DNA of 6,179 nucleotides from CAYZBM01 sp964476705. Lineage in GTDB: Bacteria; Pseudomonadota; Alphaproteobacteria; Rickettsiales; UBA6187. The notes beneath the pieces are model-generated. The model worked only from the letters and a program-made list of their open reading frames with translations, had not been told where the DNA came from and did no database searches. Position 1 is the stretch's first letter, and each line of letters opens with the position of its first letter. Location: assembly GCA_964476705.1 (NCBI GenBank), contig CAYZBM010000096.1, forward strand, positions 1-6,179. Reading direction: 5' to 3'. Made by a program: the position numbers and the translations under genes. Shown here piece after piece: positions 1 through 5,303 of the stretch.

Positions 1-54
1 AGGTAGAATTGAGGTACAGTAATGCTAGATGACACAGTTTAATGAACAGTCTCC
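1..54. mobile_element. Possible right end of an IS256/Mutator-type insertion sequence (partial)
   Basis: Seen: a reading frame open from position 2 encodes GRIEVQ and stops at 20-22. About ten bases later comes a segment at about 32-54 that reads GAGACTGTTCATTAAACTG outward-to-inward on the minus strand. Family knowledge, from memory: Mutator-type transposases often end in a short Glu/Gly-Arg-Ile/Leu tail, and IS256-family ends often carry GAGACTGT-like tips followed by an AT-rich tract and TGTGT. Inference: the IS body would lie left of the window, with its outer tip near 53-54. Neither the opposite end nor a target-site duplication is visible, so this is only a weak call. Ordinary intergenic DNA is the alternative. 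Confidence 0.25.
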
Positions 55-75
55 GTCCATATATGACCTATATTG

Positions 76-160
76 TGGATCCTGAACAAAATATAAATTT
101 TTCAAACTAAAATGCTATATATGTTTTTTCGGGATAATCTGTCCAGGATTTATTCTGGGA
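76..160. repeat. Decayed palindromic intergenic repeat with GGATCC core
   Basis: The left part contains TGGATCCTGAAC (from 76). The right part contains GTCCAGGATTTATTCTGGGA (141-160), which resembles the reverse complement of the left part (GTTCAGGATCCA) with mismatches. The right part also has a short internal hairpin, CCAG (143-146) with CTGG (155-158). The arrangement is that of an eroded REP-like element. It lies downstream of mlaC, but no T-run follows the hairpin in either direction, so I do not call it a terminator. A related sequence occurs at 6158-6179. Nothing else is recognisable between 55 and 250. Confidence 0.3.
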
Positions 161-250
161 TGTAACATTATAGATAGCAAATCGCTGATCTGCTAAATTT
201 ATTATATATGTATTTTACTGTCAATTATTTCTTAATTTACTATAATATAA

Positions 251-910
251 TTATTGAGCAGGAATTGTTTGTAAATGATCTGATTGTCTATCTTTTACTT
301 TTTGCTGTAAAATTTCAATTAAGTCTTTTGGACTTTGGCGGGAAAGAATTGAACTAAAATCAGAACGTTCGGTGTTAATTAAGCTAATTCCTTCAGCTAC
401 AATATCGAATATTTTAAATCTATTGTCTTTACGGCGAATAAAATAATCTACTCGATAAGCTGGATTGTTGCTATCTTGAGAAACTATTTCTGTTTGCACC
501 ACATATTCTTCTTTGGTTGAATTACGTTTTGTTGATTTTAAAATTTTTATTTTTTGGTTAGTATATTTTTTAAATTTATTTACATAAGAATGAGCCAAAA
601 ATTCTTTATAAGTATTGGGATAAAGATCTTGTTCATCTTTAGAAAATTTATGCCAGTTAGAACCAACTACAAATCTTGCCATCCAGTAGGTATCTACAGA
701 ATCCATAAACAAATCGGTTAGTTCTTGCTTTTTTTGTTCTTCGGAGAAACTTTGGTTTTTTACTAGTTCTATAACTTTATTACTTATACTATTAACAAAA
801 TCATCAACCTTTGTTTCGTAAGCAAAGGCTGGTTTTATTAGTAAAATAAATAAAATGAGTATAGTTGAAATAATATTTAAAAATTTCACAGATGAAGATA
901 TTGTGGGCAT
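251..910 (-). CDS. mlaC: MlaC, periplasmic phospholipid-binding protein of the Mla pathway
   Basis: MlaC (MlaC/Ttg2D family) is a soluble periplasmic carrier that moves phospholipids between the outer-membrane MlaA complex and the inner-membrane MlaFEDB transporter. The 219-residue product is close to the usual length of about 200-215. Residues 1-30 are a signal peptide with a long hydrophobic core (about 10-25) and an AFA site, so cleavage is likely after A30. Family landmarks are YWMARFVVGSNW (75-86), a helical stretch with YKEFLAHSYV (101-110), the Y-R-V-D-Y-F-I-R-R strand (152-160), and DIVAEGISLINTERSDF (169-185), the best conserved MlaC segment. The start is supported by AAGGA (917-921), six bases upstream. 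mlaA lies upstream on the same strand with a 172-base gap, and a possible separate promoter sits directly before mlaC. The C-terminal 20 residues are polar and probably unstructured. Family assignment is firm; direction of lipid flow cannot be read from sequence. Confidence 0.93.
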   Translation of the reverse strand: MPTISSSVKFLNIISTILILFILLIKPAFAYETKVDDFVNSISNKVIELVKNQSFSEEQKKQELTDLFMDSVDTYWMARFVVGSNWHKFSKDEQDLYPNTYKEFLAHSYVNKFKKYTNQKIKILKSTKRNSTKEEYVVQTEIVSQDSNNPAYRVDYFIRRKDNRFKIFDIVAEGISLINTERSDFSSILSRQSPKDLIEILQQKVKDRQSDHLQTIPAQ

Positions 911-916
911 TAAAAA

Positions 917-954
917 TCCTTGCTATATTAAAATAGATACTTGGTGAATTTCAA
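917..954 (-). promoter_or_regulatory. Candidate sigma-70 promoter and RBS of mlaC
   Basis: Read on the minus strand: TTGAAA (954-949) as -35, an 18-base spacer, then TAATAT (930-925) as -10. The AAGGA ribosome site (921-917) follows almost at once. A start about seven bases below the -10 would leave a leader of under 20 bases. Such a short leader is possible but tight, and in AT-rich DNA such boxes also arise by chance. If real, mlaC can be transcribed apart from mlaA. Confidence 0.3.
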
Positions 955-1082
955 AAATTGACCTTAGTCTATCAATTCTTCATTTACGATGATATATATT
1001 ATGAATATAACAAATAATTGGCTTATTTGAAAGCTATTAATTTAGAATATTTATTTGATCTTCTTTTTATTACAAAAATAAG

Positions 1083-1820
1083 CTATTGCCCATTTTTAAT
1101 TAAGTCAGCTCTTTTTTGTAAATATAGACTACGATAAGTAGCATAAGGATCGAGCGAATTTTTCTCGATTTCATCAGTTATATAAAGCAGGCTTTCCCTT
1201 TGATCTATACCATATATTGCGTTTTTTGCGAGCCGAGCATTTGTATTTAAAGTATAATTTAGAGGATCGCTTAACCCGTCTGCAGCAAGCCCTATGCCAT
1301 CACGTAAATCAGAAGGACCAAGAATAGGTAGCATTAAATAAGGGCCGGCATTAACTCCATAATGACCTAAAGTTTGGCCAAAATCTTCTTTATTTAAATT
1401 ACTAGTATCAATTCTAAATAAACCACCAACTCCTAAAGTTGAATTAGATAAAAACCTACCAAATACTCTTAAGGCATTATCGACATTGCCTTGAAGTAAT
1501 GAATTTAGAAAAGTAATGGGGTCACTTAAATTATCAAAGAAACTATGTACAGATTCTCTCATTAATTTAGGCAATACAGCCTTATATGATTTTGCTGCGG
1601 GCTTTAGAACATATTTATCCGCGACATTATTAAATTTGAATATTTTACGATTAATATTTTCGATAGGATCGTGAATTTTTACCTCATTCATGTCTTGATC
1701 AAATTCATAATCAGCATCATCAGATTTGGCAGCTGCAAGTGCAGACGCGGATAAGCTGATTAGGTTGATTGTAAATAATATAATAGCTATTTTAGCTAAG
1801 GGAATATTTTTATTTAACAT
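1083..1820 (-). CDS. mlaA: MlaA (VacJ) outer-membrane phospholipid-removal protein, without lipobox
   Basis: MlaA is the outer-membrane component of the Mla system. With a porin partner it forms a channel that takes mislocalised phospholipids from the outer leaflet and passes them to MlaC. The 245-residue product carries the VacJ hallmarks in order: DPIENINR (51-58), SFFDNLSDP (93-101), RFLSNSTLGVGGLFR (122-136), EDFGQTLGHYGV (145-156) and GPYLMLPILGPSDLRDG (159-175), then SDPLNY and a helical C-terminus. Residues 1-29 form a signal peptide ending in ALA, which fits signal peptidase I. The E. coli protein is a lipoprotein with an N-terminal cysteine, but this one has no cysteine anywhere, so it cannot be lipidated in the usual way. 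AGGAA (1827-1831) lies six bases before the ATG and supports this start. It sits between the TPR-methyltransferase gene (95-base gap) and mlaC, all on the same strand, which strengthens both Mla calls. Confidence 0.94.
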   Translation of the reverse strand: MLNKNIPLAKIAIILFTINLISLSASALAAAKSDDADYEFDQDMNEVKIHDPIENINRKIFKFNNVADKYVLKPAAKSYKAVLPKLMRESVHSFFDNLSDPITFLNSLLQGNVDNALRVFGRFLSNSTLGVGGLFRIDTSNLNKEDFGQTLGHYGVNAGPYLMLPILGPSDLRDGIGLAADGLSDPLNYTLNTNARLAKNAIYGIDQRESLLYITDEIEKNSLDPYATYRSLYLQKRADLIKNGQ

Positions 1821-1915
1821 TTGTTTTTCCTATAATAACAGATAACAAAAATACAAACTACATTAGCTATATTAGCGTAAAATAGTTAATATATCGTTAA
1901 TTTACGGACTTAGGG

Positions 1916-2977
1916 CTAAGATTTTTTCTGATATAAGAGCATGTATTCGCTAGGAGCATCCTCTTTGGATGAGTCAGACTCTTTTTTATCGTCAGGCTTG
2001 CTATCTTTGTCATAATATCTTGTCACTTCTAGTTTGGTAAATCCAAGACTTTCTAATCCTGATTCTACATTTTGTAAAGTATATAAAAATATATTATTAT
2101 AGCCATCAAATATGGTCCCGTCATCATCTGGATTTATAAATAATAATAGGGCGATTATACCATTTTTATTTAAGTTATTAGCAAGAGGAGTTAGAATTTC
2201 TAGTATATTTCTAAAATGACAAGCTGAATGATCAGCAATAATTAAATCATACATCTTACTTGTAGGATTTTTTATATAACGATTAGGCGTTATTGTTTCT
2301 AAGCTATTAAATAAATTTTGCGAACCAATTCTGGATTTTAGTAAATTTTCACATATTTCAGTAGAAAAACAAATAGCATCTATAGAGTGGACAAATTGCT
2401 TTTTTGCCAGGCTTATAAGATATCCTGCTTTATTACAGCCAAAATCAAGAATTTTTAAGCTTGGATTTTTATCATTTATATTGCGAATTATGGTGCTAGA
2501 TATAAAATCATTTTTGTATTGTAAGGTCTTCTCATTTAAATATGTTGATAATTCTGCAAAATCTTCGGTAACTTGATCCGGGATATTGTTGATTTCATTG
2601 TCGTTATCATTTATTTTATTATATGCATATAAAGCCTCTGGCCAATTGGACTTAAGAGCCAGAGCTTGCTTAATATGCTCATTGGCTTCAGCATTCTTAT
2701 TTAAAAGAAATAAAGCTTGAGCTAAGTAATAATGGGCAAAAGCGTTGTTATTATTTAGCTTAAGAACAAACTTAAAGCGCATTATAGCATCGCGAATATT
2801 ACCTTTTTTTAGATGATATAAGCCTAAGTTATAATTTGTTCCAGGAACATCTTTTAATTTTTCTTTCATCTCCGCGATTTCTGTTGCGAGGTATTTTTTA
2901 AATTCATTGAATCTAACTATAATCCCATCTAAATTTAGGTCTAATTTATTTTTAAACTTATTGTTGAACTTTAGCAT
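1916..2977 (-). CDS. TPR-repeat protein with C-terminal SAM-dependent methyltransferase-like domain
   Basis: This is a 353-residue cytosolic protein without a signal peptide or membrane segment. Residues about 1-46 are a charged helical lead-in. Two tetratricopeptide repeats follow at about 47-80 (NYNLGLYHLKKGNIRDAI onward) and 81-114 (AHYYLAQALFLLNKNAEA onward). After a polar linker, residues about 150-310 look like a class I Rossmann methyltransferase: motif I is KILDFGCNKAGYL (175-187), a degenerate glycine loop; D200 is a candidate SAM-ribose acid; YDLIIADHSACHF (243-255) fits motif IV; and GIIALLLFIN (273-282) is a later strand. The last 30 or so residues are an Asp/Lys/Ser-rich tail before EYMLLYQKKS. 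The layout recalls COG4976-type TPR-methyltransferases. The substrate is unknown, and loss of activity is possible given the altered glycine loop. There is no good Shine-Dalgarno before the ATG, so a later start (M37, also poorly supported) cannot be excluded. A strong promoter lies just upstream. Confidence 0.7.
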   Translation of the reverse strand: MLKFNNKFKNKLDLNLDGIIVRFNEFKKYLATEIAEMKEKLKDVPGTNYNLGLYHLKKGNIRDAIMRFKFVLKLNNNNAFAHYYLAQALFLLNKNAEANEHIKQALALKSNWPEALYAYNKINDNDNEINNIPDQVTEDFAELSTYLNEKTLQYKNDFISSTIIRNINDKNPSLKILDFGCNKAGYLISLAKKQFVHSIDAICFSTEICENLLKSRIGSQNLFNSLETITPNRYIKNPTSKMYDLIIADHSACHFRNILEILTPLANNLNKNGIIALLLFINPDDDGTIFDGYNNIFLYTLQNVESGLESLGFTKLEVTRYYDKDSKPDDKKESDSSKEDAPSEYMLLYQKKS

Positions 2978-3024
2978 AATTTTGGGCTGATTAATTGTCG
3001 GAGGTTTAAGAATCTACGGAGGGC

Positions 3025-3053
3025 ATTATAAGCATATATACGGCAATTTTCAA
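3025..3053 (-). promoter_or_regulatory. Strong sigma-70 promoter for the TPR-methyltransferase gene (possibly also mlaA-mlaC)
   Basis: Read on the minus strand: TTGAAA (3053-3048), a spacer of exactly 17 bases, then a perfect TATAAT (3030-3025). This is the best promoter in the window. Transcription would begin near 3018, giving a leader of about 40 bases before the ATG at 2977. The leader contains ACCTCCG, identical to the anti-Shine-Dalgarno core, and no Shine-Dalgarno of its own. All three minus-strand genes could be read from here, although the 95- and 172-base gaps leave room for others. Confidence 0.65.
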
Positions 3054-3148
3054 CAAATCCTTTAAAGTATCAATATAATTTTTCTATTTTAGGGCAATTT
3101 AAAACACTATTCTCTAGATTTAAAAATATGTTTTAAGTAAGATTTCTA

Positions 3149-3177
3149 TTGTATGGTACTATTTATGAATGTATAGA
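3149..3177 (+). promoter_or_regulatory. Candidate sigma-70 promoter of aatA
   Basis: TTGTAT (3149-3154), a 17-base spacer and TATAGA (3172-3177) are spaced correctly and lie 41 bases before the start codon. Transcription would begin near 3184, leaving room for the GGAG ribosome site at 3204-3207. It is about 95 bases from the divergent minus-strand promoter, so the two do not overlap. A TATAAT at 3074-3079 has no matching -35 and is a poorer candidate. Confidence 0.4.
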
Positions 3178-3203
3178 AAGAGCACAAAATAATGATATTT
3201 TAT

Positions 3204-3207
3204 GGAG
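3204..3207 (+). promoter_or_regulatory. Ribosome binding site fixing the GTG start of aatA
   Basis: GGAG is ten bases before the GTG at 3218-3220. The reading frame has a TAA at 3209-3211, so no upstream start is possible. The protein begins MSFLAERLKLIKPSPT, which is where this family begins. GTG is therefore the real start codon. Confidence 0.75.
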
Positions 3208-3217
3208 TTAAAATCAA

Positions 3218-4420
3218 GTGTCTTTTTTAGCAGAACGTTTAAAATTAATTAAACCATCACCAACTATTGCGGTTTCAACTAAGGCCAAAGAGTTAAAGGC
3301 CCAAGGTAAGGATATTATAGGTCTTGGCGCTGGTGAGCCTGATTTTGATACTTATGAAAATGTTAAAAAGGCGGCTATAAACTCAATAAATAAAGGTGAA
3401 ACTAAATATACCGAAGTTGATGGAGTAATAGATTTAAAAAAAGCGGTTGTTGATAAATTTAAAAGAGAGAATAATCTTACTTATTCAACTGGCAATATAA
3501 CGGTAGGCGCTGGTGCTAAACAGGTAATTTATAATGCATTTATGGCAACATTAAATCCTGGAGATGAGGTAATAATCCCATCCCCTTACTGGGTATCTTA
3601 TCCTGATATGGCTTTGCTTGCTTCTGGAACTCCAGTATTTGTTAATTGCTTAGCAGAAAATGGTTTTAAATTGCAGGCCAAAGATTTAGAAAAAGTTATT
3701 ACTAAAAAAACCAAATGGATAATTATTAATTCGCCAAGTAATCCAACTGGCGCTGCTTATTCTTACAAAGAAATGAAAGCCCTTACAGATATCCTATTAA
3801 AATATCCAGATGTTTATATTTTATCTGATGATATATATGAACATATAATTTATGATGACTTTAAATTTGTTACTGTTGCTGAAGTTGAACCTAAATTACA
3901 ATCAAGAACTTTAACGGTTAATGGTGTGGCTAAAGCTTATGCCATGACCGGATGGCGAATAGGTTATGCTGCAGGTCCTGTTGATTTAATTAAAGCCATT
4001 GCTGTTATTCAGTCACAAAGTACCTCTAATCCTTGTTCAATCAGTCAAGCTGCGGCCATTGAAGCGTTAAATGGCAGACAGGATTATTTAAAGGAACGTA
4101 ATATTGTATTCAAAAGAAGGCGAGATAATGTAGTCGCCGCTTTAAATAATTGTGAGGGAATAGATTGTTTGACCCCTGAAGGTGCTTTTTACGTGTTCCC
4201 ATCAATAAAAAGATTATTAGGCAAAAAAACTAAATCGGGAATTATAATTAATAACTGTAATGATTTTTCTTCTTATTTGTTAGAACATAGTTTAGTTGCG
4301 GTAGTTCCTGGGATAGCTTTTGGAGCAGAAGGATTTTTTAGAATTTCTTATGCAACGTCAGATGATCTTTTAGCTAAAGCTTGTGAGCGGATAAATAATG
4401 CTTGCCAAGAACTATCTTAG
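3218..4420 (+). CDS. aatA: Aspartate (possibly aspartate/prephenate) aminotransferase, PLP-dependent fold type I
   Basis: A cytosolic PLP enzyme that exchanges the amino group between aspartate/oxaloacetate and glutamate/2-oxoglutarate. The 400-residue product is full length for subgroup Ib (AatA-type) aminotransferases. Visible landmarks: N-terminal KPSPT (12-16); GLGAGEPDFDT (35-45); PYWVSYPD (123-130), whose W125 stacks on PLP; NSPSNPTG (171-178) with N175; SDDIYEH (203-209), with D204 pairing to the pyridine nitrogen and Y207; NGVAKAYAMTGWRIGY (235-250), with K239 as Schiff-base lysine and R247 at the phosphate; and R375 in FFRISYAT for the substrate carboxylate. No catalytic residue is missing. 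The residue before the lysine is Ala where Rickettsia, as I recall, has Ser; the family signature allows it. Some alphaproteobacterial members also act on prephenate, and K12, which I recall as linked to that activity, is present, but specificity cannot be settled here. It is divergent from the minus-strand block, with a weak hairpin 50 bases downstream. Confidence 0.95.
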   Translation: MSFLAERLKLIKPSPTIAVSTKAKELKAQGKDIIGLGAGEPDFDTYENVKKAAINSINKGETKYTEVDGVIDLKKAVVDKFKRENNLTYSTGNITVGAGAKQVIYNAFMATLNPGDEVIIPSPYWVSYPDMALLASGTPVFVNCLAENGFKLQAKDLEKVITKKTKWIIINSPSNPTGAAYSYKEMKALTDILLKYPDVYILSDDIYEHIIYDDFKFVTVAEVEPKLQSRTLTVNGVAKAYAMTGWRIGYAAGPVDLIKAIAVIQSQSTSNPCSISQAAAIEALNGRQDYLKERNIVFKRRRDNVVAALNNCEGIDCLTPEGAFYVFPSIKRLLGKKTKSGIIINNCNDFSSYLLEHSLVAVVPGIAFGAEGFFRISYATSDDLLAKACERINNACQELS

Positions 4421-4468
4421 GTAATTTATTGTGGACATGAAGAAAAAACTCATCTAATTTTAATATTG

Positions 4469-4497
4469 TGCCATAGATGGCTATACATACTATGGTG
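4469..4497 (+). other. Inverted repeat between aatA and the prepilin-like genes
   Basis: CCATAG (4471-4476) and CTATGG (4490-4495) form a perfect 6-bp stem with a 13-base loop, extended by two G-U pairs in RNA. It is followed by GGCGG and then TTTTAATCTTTTA, not a clean U-run, so it is a poor terminator. The right arm overlaps TACTAT (4488-4493), which lies 16 bases after TTGTGC (4466-4471), a weak promoter candidate for the genes at 4535 and 5304. It could therefore be a weak terminator of aatA, an operator, or chance. The rest of 4421-4534 holds only the ribosome site GAAGGA (4519-4524). Confidence 0.25.
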
Positions 4498-4534
4498 GCG
4501 GTTTTAATCTTTTAGGTAGAAGGATTTTAATATC

Positions 4535-5269
4535 ATGTTCTTTAAGCAAAAAAATAGCGGATTCACGCTGATAGAGCTCTCAATAGTATTGCTGATAATT
4601 GCACTTATTGTTTCTAGTGTCCTGGTCGGGCAAGAGCTAATTAAAACTGCTGAAATTAAAGCTACAATTAGTCAATATGAAGATTTTCGTGCAGGGGTTG
4701 GTACTTTTAGGTCTAAATATAGTGGACTTCCTGGAGATATAAAAGGACAAAGAGATTTTGGTTTTATTGGGGATGGAAATTTAGATGGTTATCTTGGGCC
4801 CATAGATGATTTATCAAAAGGTGAAAATACTTATTTCTGGAATCATTTGGGAGCAAGTGGTGCTCAATTTATTTCAGGATCTTTTTCTGGTGAAGGGATA
4901 ACTTCAGTTCCAAATAATTTAAATAGTATTACTCCAGTTGTAAAAGTTGGTTCAACTAACTGGGGTGTTTATGGCGATCCAAAAAATGGAACTAATTATT
5001 ATGTTTTAGGAGTAACTGCGGCAGTTGTAGACGGAAAATATAATACTGATAATGCATTAAGTCCTTTAGATGCTAAAGCAATAGACGATAAGCTTGATGA
5101 TGGTAAACCACTTCGAGGGATAATAACTGCGGGCAGTGCCGGAAATAAAGCCTATATTGAACCAAGTTCAAGTTGTGTAACTAGTCAGGGCAATATTATG
5201 GTCTATTTCACTAATGATAAGGATGCGGCAAAAAATTTGGCCTGTACACTTAGATTTAAAATGCTCTAA
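4535..5269 (+). CDS. Type IV prepilin-like protein (pilin/pseudopilin), first of tandem pair
   Basis: This 244-residue protein starts with a short basic leader ending in G9, followed by FTLIELSIVLLIIALIV. The F10 (+1) and E14 (+5) are the class III signal cut and N-methylated by the prepilin peptidase. The hydrophobic helix (about 10-33) serves first as membrane anchor and then as packing core of a filament. After an amphipathic helix comes KYSGLPGDIKG (61-71), the LPGD motif common in one group of proteobacterial prepilin-like proteins. Then come D80-D91 (DGNLDGYLGPID), which fits an EF-hand-like calcium loop, NTYFWNHLG (98-106), NWGVYGDP, LDDGKP (187-192), and two cysteines (C214, C237) that could bridge. 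It ends CTLRFKML. The ribosome site is GAAGGA (4519-4524), ten bases ahead of the ATG. It shares about 38 of 62 residues with the next protein over the N-terminal region. Whether it forms a pilus, a secretion pseudopilus or a DNA-uptake fibre cannot be said. Confidence 0.85.
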   Translation: MFFKQKNSGFTLIELSIVLLIIALIVSSVLVGQELIKTAEIKATISQYEDFRAGVGTFRSKYSGLPGDIKGQRDFGFIGDGNLDGYLGPIDDLSKGENTYFWNHLGASGAQFISGSFSGEGITSVPNNLNSITPVVKVGSTNWGVYGDPKNGTNYYVLGVTAAVVDGKYNTDNALSPLDAKAIDDKLDDGKPLRGIITAGSAGNKAYIEPSSSCVTSQGNIMVYFTNDKDAAKNLACTLRFKML

Positions 5270-5291
5270 TAGTTGTTGGTATGGGTATAAA

Positions 5292-5295
5292 AAGG
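5292..5295 (+). promoter_or_regulatory. Ribosome binding site fixing the start of the second prepilin-like gene
   Basis: AAGG (within AAAAAGGT) ends eight bases before the ATG at 5304. The frame stays open back to 5214, but the extra 30 residues would overlap the previous gene and put a non-homologous stretch before the prepilin leader, which has to be N-terminal. The start at 5304 gives a normal leader, MKKKIELKFNNSG. Confidence 0.8.
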
Positions 5296-5303
5296 TATCA
5301 AGT

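Noticed and set aside
42..110. A 22-codon open frame (begins MNSLRPYMTYIV) on the plus strand
   Set aside because: No Shine-Dalgarno, runs through the repeat region, and no recognisable protein feature.
1011..1029. 7-bp inverted repeat CAAATAA/TTATTTG downstream of mlaA as a terminator
   Set aside because: The stem is almost all A-T and no U-run follows on the minus strand, so it would not end transcription well.
1827..1837. TATTAT before mlaA as a -10 box
   Set aside because: It lies two bases from the AGGAA ribosome site, so transcripts would start inside or after that site, and there is no acceptable -35.
1876..1906. CGTAAA/TTTACG dyad between the TPR-methyltransferase gene and mlaA as an operator or terminator
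   Set aside because: Only six bases per arm around a 19-base AT-rich centre, with no T-run; cannot be told from chance.
3000..3023. Two CGGAGG sequences on the plus strand as ribosome sites of a small gene
   Set aside because: No ATG, GTG or TTG follows either at a usable distance with an open frame.
3218..4420. Ala in place of Ser before the PLP lysine of AatA as a sign of lost activity
   Set aside because: The class I aminotransferase signature allows Ala at that place, and all other active-site residues are present.
4437..4457. Tiny open frame MKKKLI after aatA
   Set aside because: Six codons without a ribosome site at a normal distance; likely chance in A-rich DNA.
5214..5303. Extension of the second prepilin-like gene upstream to an ATG at 5214
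   Set aside because: It overlaps the end of the previous gene, has no ribosome site, and would bury the class III leader, which must be N-terminal.
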